This document shows, piece after piece, positions 25,237 to 32,869 of a stretch of 52,196 nt of DNA. Source of the stretch: Flavobacteriales bacterium (lineage in GTDB: Bacteria; Bacteroidota; Bacteroidia; Flavobacteriales_G; Salibacteraceae); NCBI GenBank assembly GCA_013204105.1, contig JABMOM010000024.1:1-52196 (forward strand), in the 5' to 3' direction. A model generated the notes under the pieces. The model was not told where the DNA came from. It ran no database searches and saw nothing but the letters and a program-made list of their open reading frames with translations. The translations under genes and the position numbers were made by a program. How positions within the stretch are numbered: position 1 is the first letter of the stretch; the number at the start of each line of letters is the position of its first letter.

Positions 25237-26477
25237 GGATCAGCATGATGATCATAGGACTGTTGATCTGCAGTTTAGGCACGAGGGCGCAAGCAGATCG
25301 CTGGTGGACCCAATACCATTATATAGGATCGCCTGATATTGAGAAGGGCAGTTTGTGGTTGGAAGGTGGCTTCGACATGAATTCGAGCCGCCTCACCAAT
25401 GATATTACCGGAGCCATCCTCAACGGCAGCACGGTCAACGAAGTACAAACGAACTACCTGACAGAAGCTGCCTCTGATTCCAAAACGACCCTTGGTGGTG
25501 GTTTGGACGGCTCAGCGTGGTTTAGAAGCAACAGCGATGGCTTCTTGCATTGGCATCTTGGCGCTGGCTTGACGGATCGGGTCTATGCTAATTTTGCCAC
25601 TGGTCTTGCTCAACTGATTTTGAATGGCAATGGACCTTATGAAGATCACTCCTTGAATCTAGGCCCTTCTTGGATGCGATACATCAGTGCGCAATCTGTT
25701 GGTTTTGGTATGGACCTAGAGACGGACAAGCTAATTTTCGGAAGCAACGTGAACCTAATCAAGGTAAGTCGTTGGCAGTCCATTGATGTCGCTTCTGGAT
25801 CCTTGTATACCGCGCCATTCGGCACACACATTGAAGCTGACCTTACCGCAAGCCGGTCTTACGCGGCATCCACGCAATCCAAACCAGGGGCGTGGTATGG
25901 GACAGGGGCAAGTATTGGCCTGTTTCTGATCAACCGCCCCGCACCAGGCAAAATGTTGATTTCGGCACAAGTAAAGGACTTAGGCTTTGTTCACTTTGGA
26001 GGGATGACAAAGGAAAACATTGCATTGGACACAGTCTTTACAGGTCTTCAAGCCAATGATTTGCTGGAAGCCGGTCCGACCTTCTCTGAAGGCAATGGCT
26101 TAGATAGCATCGAGAGCCTTCTCGGGATTGAGCGCTCGCAGGAACGTGGGGCAGTATTGTTTCCGGGATCCATTCAGCTCGATGTGGTGCAACCTATCGG
26201 TGAAAAGCTTTCATTGGCTGTACAATTGAGGCAATTTTTTATGGGTGTACCGCCTTCCATGCGGGTAGGAATGAGCATTCGGCTTTCTGAATGGCTTGCA
26301 TTAGAACCCTATGGCAGCGCTGGCGGATTCACGCGCTTTGATACAGGGTTAGGCGTATCTTTTCACCCAGGTCAGCGGGTACAAATGAATATCATTTATG
26401 GCTTGCTTGAATCCCAAATCGCCCGTTCTACAACGCGTTCCCAGCATTTGAGAGGGGCATTTCAATTCCTTTTCTAA
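25233..26477 (+). CDS. DUF5723-like outer-membrane beta-barrel protein
   Basis: 414 residues with a signal peptide (MRISMMIIGLLICSLGTRAQA) and an aromatic-rich alternating beta pattern throughout, ending in LRGAFQFLF, the type of C-terminus recognised by the BAM machinery. Segments such as WHLGAGLTDRVYANF, GLFLINRPAPGKMLISAQVKDLGFVHFGG and PGSIQLDVVQPIGEKLSLAVQL recall the DUF5723 family of Bacteroidota, related to FadL/PorP-like barrels. Co-expressed with the preceding lipoprotein. Function unknown. Confidence 0.78.
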   Translation: MRISMMIIGLLICSLGTRAQADRWWTQYHYIGSPDIEKGSLWLEGGFDMNSSRLTNDITGAILNGSTVNEVQTNYLTEAASDSKTTLGGGLDGSAWFRSNSDGFLHWHLGAGLTDRVYANFATGLAQLILNGNGPYEDHSLNLGPSWMRYISAQSVGFGMDLETDKLIFGSNVNLIKVSRWQSIDVASGSLYTAPFGTHIEADLTASRSYAASTQSKPGAWYGTGASIGLFLINRPAPGKMLISAQVKDLGFVHFGGMTKENIALDTVFTGLQANDLLEAGPTFSEGNGLDSIESLLGIERSQERGAVLFPGSIQLDVVQPIGEKLSLAVQLRQFFMGVPPSMRVGMSIRLSEWLALEPYGSAGGFTRFDTGLGVSFHPGQRVQMNIIYGLLESQIARSTTRSQHLRGAFQFLF

Positions 26478-26619
26478 CCTTTATCCAAACCTCTTTCACA
26501 CCTTTATCGTCTTGGCTTTGGTTCGATGATCTCGGTCTTTTACATCGATGAGAACACCTCTCAATACGATGAATTAATTATTGATGAAGATCAAGGTTAC
26601 GGTCGAACGCAAGATTTAT

Positions 26620-26627
26620 TACATTTG
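26620..26627 (+). promoter_or_regulatory. -7 box of the T9SS cargo gene
   Basis: TACATTTG, a perfect Bacteroidota -7 element, 24 bp before the ATG; a TTA rather than TTG lies 20 bp upstream. The following leader is A/T-rich (TAAAATTTAAAACAATT before the ATG), typical of strongly translated Bacteroidota genes. Confidence 0.55.
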
Positions 26628-26651
26628 TGTTACCTAAAATTTAAAACAATT

Positions 26652-27905
26652 ATGAGAAAGTTTACTCTTTTAGTGGCTAGCGGATTGATTTCAGCTATGT
26701 CATTCGGTCAGTCTACATGGTCTGACAATTTTGATTCATACACTGCAGGTGATTTCCTCGGTGTTGCAGGAGCTGACAAAGGATGGTCAACTTGGTCTGA
26801 CGATCCAGGCGGATCAGAAGATGTTCTAGTTTCAAGTGCGAATGCACAAAGTGGCTCTAATTCTGTGTTCTACGAAGGCGGATTGGGCACTGATTGTGTT
26901 CTTAATTTCGGTGATGAGTACAACACTGGAAATTTCCACCTTGATATGGCGATTAATTCTGACAGTGGATTCTACATCAACCTTCAGGGTGAGTCTACCA
27001 TCGGTAACGTTTGGGCATTCCAAGTTTATGTAATCGATGACACCGTTTGGATTGATGATGCTACGGCTCTTTACTATGCCGCTGAATTCACCGAAGAAGG
27101 ACAGTGGGTAGATTACTCAATGGACATTGATCTAGACAATAACGTATGGACTTGTTACTGGAACGGTGACACCATGGCTAGCTTCGCTAACCAGTCTATC
27201 AACCAAGTTGCTTCTATGAATATCTATCCTTTAACTGCTGGTCAGTCTGGTGCGAATCATGAAGCTTATGTTGATGATGTGAACTGGAGCTGGTCTCCTA
27301 CTCCACGTGCGGTTACCTTCAAGGTAGACATGAACTACTACGGTGGTACTGTTGGAGCTATGGCTGTTGCAGGTAACAACATCAACGGATGGTGTGGTGC
27401 TTGTAACCTTTTGAACGACGATGACGCTGACGGCATTTGGGAGACTACTGCTATGGTAGCTGCTGATTCTGTTGAGTACAAGTTCTTAATGGACGATTGG
27501 GCTACTTCTGAGCAGTTTGCTGGAGGCGAGTCATGTACAAAGACTACTGGAGAATTCACTAACCGTTTCCTCGTTCTTCCAGGCGACGTAGTATTGGATC
27601 CAGTATGTTGGGAGCAGTGTGATACTTGCTCTGTACCAACTGGTGTAGCTGAATTCACCGATGCTGCTCCACTTGTATATCCTAACCCAACCAACGATTT
27701 CGTTAATGTTGAGTTCGGAAGTGCAGTGAAGGACATGAGCATCTCTGTTTACGATCTTACAGGTCGTGAAGTGGTTCGTGCATTCAATGCTTTCAACGGA
27801 ACTAAGGCCGTGATCAACGTATCTGAGCTTCCACAAGGAGCATACAGCATCGTTGGTAACAGTGACGATGTTCGATTCCAAGAATCAATCATCATCGCTC
27901 AGTAA
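26652..27905 (+). CDS. T9SS-exported surface protein with type A sorting domain
   Basis: 417 residues from the ATG at 26652; the reading frame stays open upstream but the signal peptide MRKFTLLVASGLISAMSFGQ fixes this start. Domains: an N-terminal jellyroll-like lectin/hydrolase accessory domain (about 21-220; WSDNFDSYTAGDFLG, YVDDVNWSW), a small beta domain with CGACNLLNDDDADGIWE resembling starch-binding-type modules (about 225-325), and a C-terminal type A sorting domain (VYPNPTNDFVNVEF...) cleaved on export by the type IX system. Codon usage is richer in T- and A-ending codons than in the neighbours, and the gene has a strong terminator, both pointing to high expression. No catalytic motif was found. 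Confidence 0.87.
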   Translation: MRKFTLLVASGLISAMSFGQSTWSDNFDSYTAGDFLGVAGADKGWSTWSDDPGGSEDVLVSSANAQSGSNSVFYEGGLGTDCVLNFGDEYNTGNFHLDMAINSDSGFYINLQGESTIGNVWAFQVYVIDDTVWIDDATALYYAAEFTEEGQWVDYSMDIDLDNNVWTCYWNGDTMASFANQSINQVASMNIYPLTAGQSGANHEAYVDDVNWSWSPTPRAVTFKVDMNYYGGTVGAMAVAGNNINGWCGACNLLNDDDADGIWETTAMVAADSVEYKFLMDDWATSEQFAGGESCTKTTGEFTNRFLVLPGDVVLDPVCWEQCDTCSVPTGVAEFTDAAPLVYPNPTNDFVNVEFGSAVKDMSISVYDLTGREVVRAFNAFNGTKAVINVSELPQGAYSIVGNSDDVRFQESIIIAQ

Positions 27906-27926
27906 TCACTGAATACGATAGAAATT

Positions 27927-27956
27927 AAAAAGGCTCCCAATTGGGAGCCTTTTTTT
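27927..27956. terminator. Strong rho-independent terminator, symmetric
   Basis: Stem GGCTCCCAA/TTGGGAGCC flanked by five A and seven T, 22 bp after the T9SS gene stop. Being A/T-flanked on both sides it can also end the convergent universal stress protein transcript. Confidence 0.92.
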
Positions 27957-27997
27957 ATGCCTTAATGTTTAGTCATTTTCTTCGTTCGCAACGCTGG

Positions 27998-28807
27998 TCA
28001 ATGGATCGCAAACATTGGAATCTGCAGGTGCTCGGCCAATTCCTTTGATACGCTTGGCTTCAAAAGGCGCTGGAACCAACTACTCCTTCTAGGTGTAGTA
28101 ACGAGCAATTGCATGTCGTTGTCGTTAGCATAGCTCTCAATTGAGCTTTGTACATCTTCGCTCTCTATGACGTCAAATTTGTGGGGGAATCCGTGCATCG
28201 CCATATGCAGGGTAAATCCCTTCTCTGCCTTTTCCGCATCAATCTTTTGATTGGGCTTATTGACGGTCAATACGGTGACCTCGCTTTTGTTTCTTGTCAC
28301 GATGTCCACGAGGCTCTCCGGTAAGGCTTCGTCCTGTGCATTCAACAGGTCAGCGGTGAACAACACATTGCGCAATGGCTCAAACTGATAGCCGCGAGGC
28401 ACGACGATCACCGGACACGCTGCCTTTTCGATCACGGCGGATGCTACGCTTCCTAAGAAGATTTTCTGGAGTCCTGTTACTCCGGCCGTGCCCATAATAA
28501 TCATGTCGACCTCGTTCTTCTTAGCGTAATTCGTAACCGCGAAGGTGGGATCGCCATACTCAGATACTGTTGTAATCTGAAGGCCAGGATGGCGCTCTAC
28601 AAAGAAGGCTTTTTCATCTTTCAACGAATCTTCCGAAGCTTCTACCAATATATCTTTCAATGAAACCATTGAAGTGGCGGTAGACTTCGGTTCCTCATAC
28701 GCATTGAAGAGGATGTAGTCATGCTGTTCGCCTAGCAAGAACAATCCATATTCGAACGCATTACGTGCATTGTTCGAGAAGTCGGTCGGAATTAGGATGG
28801 TACTCAT
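27998..28807 (-). CDS. Universal stress protein, tandem UspA domains
   Basis: 269 residues. The N-terminal domain (1-140) has the UspA start ILIPTDFSNNARNAFEYGLFL and the ATP-binding signature GTAGVTGLQKIFLGSVAS (G2xG9G-S/T type); the second domain (about 145-269) is degenerate. Tandem UspA proteins of this sort help survival in starvation and low oxygen. It is 12 bp downstream of a second paralogue, and the two probably share a promoter near 29775. Cytoplasmic. Confidence 0.92.
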   Translation of the reverse strand: MSTILIPTDFSNNARNAFEYGLFLLGEQHDYILFNAYEEPKSTATSMVSLKDILVEASEDSLKDEKAFFVERHPGLQITTVSEYGDPTFAVTNYAKKNEVDMIIMGTAGVTGLQKIFLGSVASAVIEKAACPVIVVPRGYQFEPLRNVLFTADLLNAQDEALPESLVDIVTRNKSEVTVLTVNKPNQKIDAEKAEKGFTLHMAMHGFPHKFDVIESEDVQSSIESYANDNDMQLLVTTPRRSSWFQRLLKPSVSKELAEHLQIPMFAIH

Positions 28808-28819
28808 GATCCGCTCTAT

Positions 28820-29689
28820 CTAGGCCAAATCTGAAAATGGCGCAAAATCTTTTTTATAGTCCTTGATCTTCATAGAGAGCACCGGAATGTCTGCGTGATT
28901 TACGATACTCTCCGTTTGGCTTCCATATACAAAACGTGAGAAGCCAGAACGCCCATGCGTCTCCATAGCGATCATATTCGCACCTAAGCGTTTCGCGGCT
29001 TCAAGTATACCAGCATGCACGGTTCTCTCATTGAAAATGTGCGTAGTGTAATTCGTTAATTTCCATTCATCCACAAATTCTTGGATCAATTTTTCCGTGT
29101 AAGGCGTGCTTTCGAAATGATCGGGAGTGATGACTTTGACTAAATGTACGTGCGCATCGAAGGCCTTGATAAACTTGAAAAGTCTTTCGAAGTTTTCCTT
29201 CGCTTCTCCAAGAAAATTGGAAGCGAAAACGACGCTTTCCAAATTAAAGGCCTCGTGCCGGTGCTTAACCGTGAGCACAGGACAATCTGCCAATCGGACC
29301 ACCTTCTCGGTGTTGCTTCCTATGAAGACCTCATGCGCCCCTGTGTCGCCGTGAGAGCCCATTACTATCAAATCGATGCCATGCTCTTCCGCTTGGGTTG
29401 TGATGGTATCGTATACCCCATCGAATTGAAGTACTTCAATCGCATTCACGCCTTCCAAGTATGGTTTCTTGAATAATTCATTGAAACGCTTTTTAACGAG
29501 CTTCATCCAAAAAATGCCTTCGGCGGCATCGGAGTACGATTGGAAGGAATCATTGCGGTCATAAACCGGAATATCCATTACGTGAAGGATGTAGAGTCTA
29601 GCATCCATCTTCTTAGCAAGATTTGCGGCTACTTCAACGGCATTCTCTGCACATTCGCTGAAATCGGTAGGAACCAGGATCTTTTTCAT
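28820..29689 (-). CDS. Universal stress protein, tandem UspA domains
   Basis: 289 residues from the ATG at 29689 (MKKILVPTDFSECAENAVEVAAN); a GTG 18 bp upstream is rejected because the family begins at this motif. The first domain (1-145) ends in GSHGDTGAHEVFIGSNTEKVV and the second (150-280) in ETHGRSGFSRFVYGSQTESIV, so both domains keep the glycine-rich ATP-binding loop. First gene of a two-gene unit. A CRP/FNR-like site lies 113 bp upstream, next to the gene for a CRP-type regulator, so oxygen- or kinase-dependent control is likely. Confidence 0.92.
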   Translation of the reverse strand: MKKILVPTDFSECAENAVEVAANLAKKMDARLYILHVMDIPVYDRNDSFQSYSDAAEGIFWMKLVKKRFNELFKKPYLEGVNAIEVLQFDGVYDTITTQAEEHGIDLIVMGSHGDTGAHEVFIGSNTEKVVRLADCPVLTVKHRHEAFNLESVVFASNFLGEAKENFERLFKFIKAFDAHVHLVKVITPDHFESTPYTEKLIQEFVDEWKLTNYTTHIFNERTVHAGILEAAKRLGANMIAMETHGRSGFSRFVYGSQTESIVNHADIPVLSMKIKDYKKDFAPFSDLA

Positions 29690-29747
29690 GGTATCAATAA
29701 GTTGCACACACCCGAGACGTGTGTTGGTTTGTTTGGCTTATATATAA

Positions 29748-29766
29748 GGAATAGGGCTAGTATTCC
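29748..29766. repeat. Dyad GGAATA-N7-TATTCC in the stress-protein promoter region
   Basis: A 6-7-6 inverted repeat directly next to the 12-bp palindrome CTTATATATAAG (29737-29748), in the 146-bp gap between the stress-protein operon and the regulator gene. Both dyads would be in the leader if transcription starts near 29769. Confidence 0.35.
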
Positions 29767-29773
29767 AAGAAAT

Positions 29774-29819
29774 CAAAAATGGGCACAATTTGAAGGGATG
29801 CTTTTGACCGCCCTCAAAA
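29774..29819 (-). promoter_or_regulatory. CRP/FNR-like site and -7 box upstream of the stress-protein genes
   Basis: TTTTGA-CCGCCC-TCAAAA (29802-29819) matches the TTGA-N6-TCAA half-site spacing of CRP/FNR-family operators, with extended symmetry. On the reverse strand a -7-like CATTTTTG lies at 29774-29781; the start predicted 5 nt past it (29769) puts the dyad centre at -41.5, the class II activator position. The same dyad could instead be a weak terminator of the regulator gene, whose stop is at 29836, but no U-tract follows. Confidence 0.5.
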
Positions 29820-29835
29820 TTTTACATGACCTTCA

Positions 29836-30906
29836 TCAGACGCCACCCATACTTATGCGTCTCAATTTTTCATAATCTTCAATGACGATGATTTTTCCAT
29901 CATTGGAAATAAGTTCTTCTGCTTTGAAGTCTGACAATGTACGAATCAAGGACTCAGTTGCAATGCCAGCATAACCGGCCAATTCCTCTCTGGAGATGGC
30001 CAATTCAATCTTGTGGCTATTGTCGTTGCCGTACTTATCGTACAGTGATTTGATGACGGTAGCGACCCGCTCACGTACATTGCCATAGGCCAACTTGAGC
30101 AATCGTTCCTCTTGGTCGAGAACATTTTTGGACAGGATCTTAATGAAGTTGTTGGTCACTTCTCGATTCGAATACATCAACTTTCTAAATTCTTCGATCG
30201 GAATGAGTGCCACTTCTGAGTCCTCGATGGCCGTTGCCTCTTCCGTGAATGCCGAATTCTCCAGCAATGCCAGGTATCCTAAAAATTCACCTGGTCCACA
30301 CAGTTGGGTAATGAACTCTTTCCCGTAATCCGAGCTTTTCGAAAGCTTCACTTTGCCAGTTCTCAAATAATACAGGGCGTGGGGATATTCTCCTTCACGA
30401 TAAATAGTATCCTTCTTTTTAAATGCCTTGGTATTGCGTTCATTGATGAGGTCGTCAATGGAGAGTTCGCGTTCGACATCTCCCATAAACCGCATCACAT
30501 CGTCATGGTTATCAACCGATTGAGGTGCTCTGATGGCTTCCGACTTTTTAAGTCGCAATTCAATCGCGTCTAAAAGGTCGGTCTCATCAAACGGCTTGGT
30601 GAGGTAATCATCTGCCCCCATGTTCATTCCTTTCCGGAAGTCTCCTCTTTCAGCTTTAGCCGTTAAAAAGATGAATGGCACGGCTGAGGTTTTCGGATTC
30701 TTGTTCAGAATGTGCAACACGCCATAGCCATCAAGCTCTGGCATCATGATGTCACAAATGATCAGGTCATAGGTTTGTTCGTTGGCCAAACTGACTCCTA
30801 CTTTGCCGTTCTCAGCCGTATCAACTTCATAGCCCGCTAATTGCAGGATTTCGGCTGTATTTTCTCTGACGTCTGAATTGTCCTCTATGAGAAGGATACG
30901 CTTCAT
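29836..30906 (-). CDS. Response regulator: receiver domain fused to CRP/FNR-type regulator
   Basis: 356 residues. Receiver domain at 1-120 with phospho-acceptor D52 (CDIMMPELDG), T82 and K104 intact. Then a cyclic-nucleotide-binding-like effector domain at about 150-250 (IYREGEYPHALYYLRTGKVKLSK, GEFLGYLALLEN) and a CRP winged helix at about 275-350 (AISREELAGYAGIATESLIRTLSDFK, the recognition helix). No cysteine cluster as in FNR is seen, so input probably comes through phosphorylation. It overlaps the kinase gene by ATGA, making a cognate pair. The combination replaces separate FixJ and FixK proteins in one polypeptide. Confidence 0.92.
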   Translation of the reverse strand: MKRILLIEDNSDVRENTAEILQLAGYEVDTAENGKVGVSLANEQTYDLIICDIMMPELDGYGVLHILNKNPKTSAVPFIFLTAKAERGDFRKGMNMGADDYLTKPFDETDLLDAIELRLKKSEAIRAPQSVDNHDDVMRFMGDVERELSIDDLINERNTKAFKKKDTIYREGEYPHALYYLRTGKVKLSKSSDYGKEFITQLCGPGEFLGYLALLENSAFTEEATAIEDSEVALIPIEEFRKLMYSNREVTNNFIKILSKNVLDQEERLLKLAYGNVRERVATVIKSLYDKYGNDNSHKIELAISREELAGYAGIATESLIRTLSDFKAEELISNDGKIIVIEDYEKLRRISMGGV

Positions 30907-32432
30907 GATCGATCTGGATTTGGAATGGTAATTATAAAGGTAGTTCCTTCATCAGGAACGCTCTCAAAAGTAATAGTACCGTTCAGAAGTTGCAGGTACT
31001 TGCTCACAATATTGAGCCCCAATCCAGTGCCTTCAATATTCACAGCGTTACGCGCCCGAAAAAAACGTTCAAACATGTTCTCTTGGTCGTCATACGGAAT
31101 GCCGATGCCTCGGTCCGTAACGCTGAAGGTAAGCCTCTGGTCATCCACACTAGCTCGCAAGTCTATTTGCTTATTCTCCTGCGAATATTTGATGGCATTG
31201 CTCAATAGATTGGTACACATGATCTGCAGCATGTTCTGATCGATGTCTACTTCCTCATGTCCATGGAAGGCGTAGTTGATCTCCTGACCACTTTTTGTGA
31301 CTTGGTTTTGTTGTTCTACCAATTCTTGGAAAAGCTCCTTGATGTTGACAGTGTCATGGCTGAGGTAAACTTTGCCAGTCTCCACTTTTTCCAAGGACAA
31401 GAAATCATTCAGGAGGTTGGTCAAATGACGCACCGATGAACGGATTCGCTTGTAATGCTTGGGTTTTTTGTCTTCTACCCCCGCTTGATCGTACTTCTCC
31501 AGAAGCGTTAAAGAGCTCAGCACGGTACTAAGGGGTGTTCGGAACTCATGCGAGGCCATACTGACAAACCGCGATTTCAGCTCATTGAGTTTACGTTCCT
31601 TTTCCAAGGCTTCTTTCGTGCGCTCTTCCGCAAGTTTTCGGTCGGTAATGTTTTGTTCCACGAGCAGGATACGGTCGATTTCTCCTTGATCATTGGAGAG
31701 CGCAACGGCGTTGACGATGTAATACTGATCCTTGAGTTTGACTTCGAATTTCTGATTGTTCCCAACCAATACCTGCATCATTCTTTCCCGCATGAGGTCT
31801 CGCACCTCAGGAGGAAGGCGTTCCAAGTAATTCTTACCGACGAGCTTCTCACTGGTAATCCCGTAGCGATACATTTCCTGTCCTTCTGCGAAGACATAAT
31901 GAAAATCGCGATCGAAGACATTGATGGTTCCCTCTGGGAAGTTCCTCGCAATGAGGCGGTACAGCAATTGGGACTCTTTCAGCTCCTTAGTGCGCTGGTT
32001 GACCCGCTTCTCTAGGTGTTTATTGAGGAGTTTAATCTCCGCTTCCTGCTCCTTACGCTTGGTCACATCCATGATCAGCGCCATGACAACCCGCTGGCCA
32101 TCACCATCCTCGAAATGATTTAAGCTGATCTCCAAAGGAAAGGAAGTGCCATCCTTACGCACACCGATGAGGTCGTATCCTTGTCCCATCGGACGCTGAT
32201 GTGGGTTTTTCATGTACCCCTTTCGATGCCCTTCATGCTTAGGTTTGAGGTGTTTAGGAAGCAGGTTATCTACATTGCTACCCATCATCTCCTTGTCCGC
32301 ATAACCAAACATCTCACACACACTCGGGTTGGCAAGCTTGATGATGCCATTGCCGTCAGCGATCAGCAATCCTTCCGTTGCTGTGTTGAACAGCATTTCA
32401 TACAAGCGTTTTTGGTCTAGATCAAATGCCAT
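30903..32432 (-). CDS. Soluble PAS-PAS sensor histidine kinase
   Basis: 509 residues with no membrane segment, so it senses an internal signal. PAS1 at 10-125, PAS2 at about 155-265, phospho-acceptor domain HisKA with H295 (SMASHEFRTPLS), and HATPase with N, G1 (DRGIGIPYDD) and G2 (GTGLGLNIVSKYL) boxes. PAS1 aligns without gaps to the haem-PAS of FixL over about 45 residues, with H66 at the place of the haem-ligating histidine; similar sequences also occur in non-haem PAS domains. Forms an operon with the REC-CRP regulator and, upstream, a small TerB-like protein. Oxygen or redox sensing is an inference. Confidence 0.92.
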   Translation of the reverse strand: MAFDLDQKRLYEMLFNTATEGLLIADGNGIIKLANPSVCEMFGYADKEMMGSNVDNLLPKHLKPKHEGHRKGYMKNPHQRPMGQGYDLIGVRKDGTSFPLEISLNHFEDGDGQRVVMALIMDVTKRKEQEAEIKLLNKHLEKRVNQRTKELKESQLLYRLIARNFPEGTINVFDRDFHYVFAEGQEMYRYGITSEKLVGKNYLERLPPEVRDLMRERMMQVLVGNNQKFEVKLKDQYYIVNAVALSNDQGEIDRILLVEQNITDRKLAEERTKEALEKERKLNELKSRFVSMASHEFRTPLSTVLSSLTLLEKYDQAGVEDKKPKHYKRIRSSVRHLTNLLNDFLSLEKVETGKVYLSHDTVNIKELFQELVEQQNQVTKSGQEINYAFHGHEEVDIDQNMLQIMCTNLLSNAIKYSQENKQIDLRASVDDQRLTFSVTDRGIGIPYDDQENMFERFFRARNAVNIEGTGLGLNIVSKYLQLLNGTITFESVPDEGTTFIITIPNPDRS

Positions 32433-32440
32433 CCGAGGGA

Positions 32441-32812
32441 TTAAAGATGTTTGATGTCCGCCCTGAAGCGTTTGATCAGGGCTCTCTCCACCTCAGTCAC
32501 GGGCGGAAAGGAATGCGCAACGTCATTAATGAGGAAGATGAACTTCTCTTTGATCCGCTCGGTCAAGTAGTCTTTGCCTAATGTGATGTAATGCATACCC
32601 CGCTCATAGGTAAGCTCTTCCGGGCTAGCGGTCTTCACGAATAAGTGAAAAATGATCTCTGTGACGTCGTAGCCTACCTCCACCTGGTCAGACCATTCAC
32701 GCAACATTTCCTGCAATGCGTGACGTTCTCTGCCTTGGATGACACCATCCGCGCTGGCCATAGAAAAAGCAATGATGCCAATCCCGTAGAAAGGATATTC
32801 TTTCGCCTCCAT
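32441..32812 (-). CDS. Small TerB-like protein, first gene of the kinase operon
   Basis: 123 residues, all-helical by eye. The stretch FSMASADGVIQGRERHALQEML resembles the acidic N-terminal helix-turn-helix of TerB-fold proteins, in which a D-G-x-x-x-x-E pattern is conserved. No signal or membrane segment. It lies 8 bp upstream of the kinase gene and has its own promoter, so it heads a three-gene operon with the kinase and regulator. A role in modulating the kinase is possible by position only. Confidence 0.7.
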   Translation of the reverse strand: MEAKEYPFYGIGIIAFSMASADGVIQGRERHALQEMLREWSDQVEVGYDVTEIIFHLFVKTASPEELTYERGMHYITLGKDYLTERIKEKFIFLINDVAHSFPPVTEVERALIKRFRADIKHL

Positions 32813-32817
32813 TCCAA

Positions 32818-32855
32818 ATTTTTCGGAAAAATAGAAGAATACGACGTAGCATCAA
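32818..32855 (-). promoter_or_regulatory. Promoter of the TerB-like/kinase/regulator operon with overlapping palindrome
   Basis: Reverse strand: TTG (32853-32855), 19-bp spacer, TATTTTTC (32826-32833), start expected near 32821. The palindrome ATTTTTC-G-GAAAAAT (32818-32832) covers the -7 box and start site, so a repressor or autoregulator could bind here. Confidence 0.45.
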
Positions 32856-32869
32856 ACAGCGGCGACGAA

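Noticed and set aside
26526-26651. Upstream extension of the T9SS gene by 42 codons
   Set aside because: The promoter box lies inside the extension and the signal peptide begins only at 26652.
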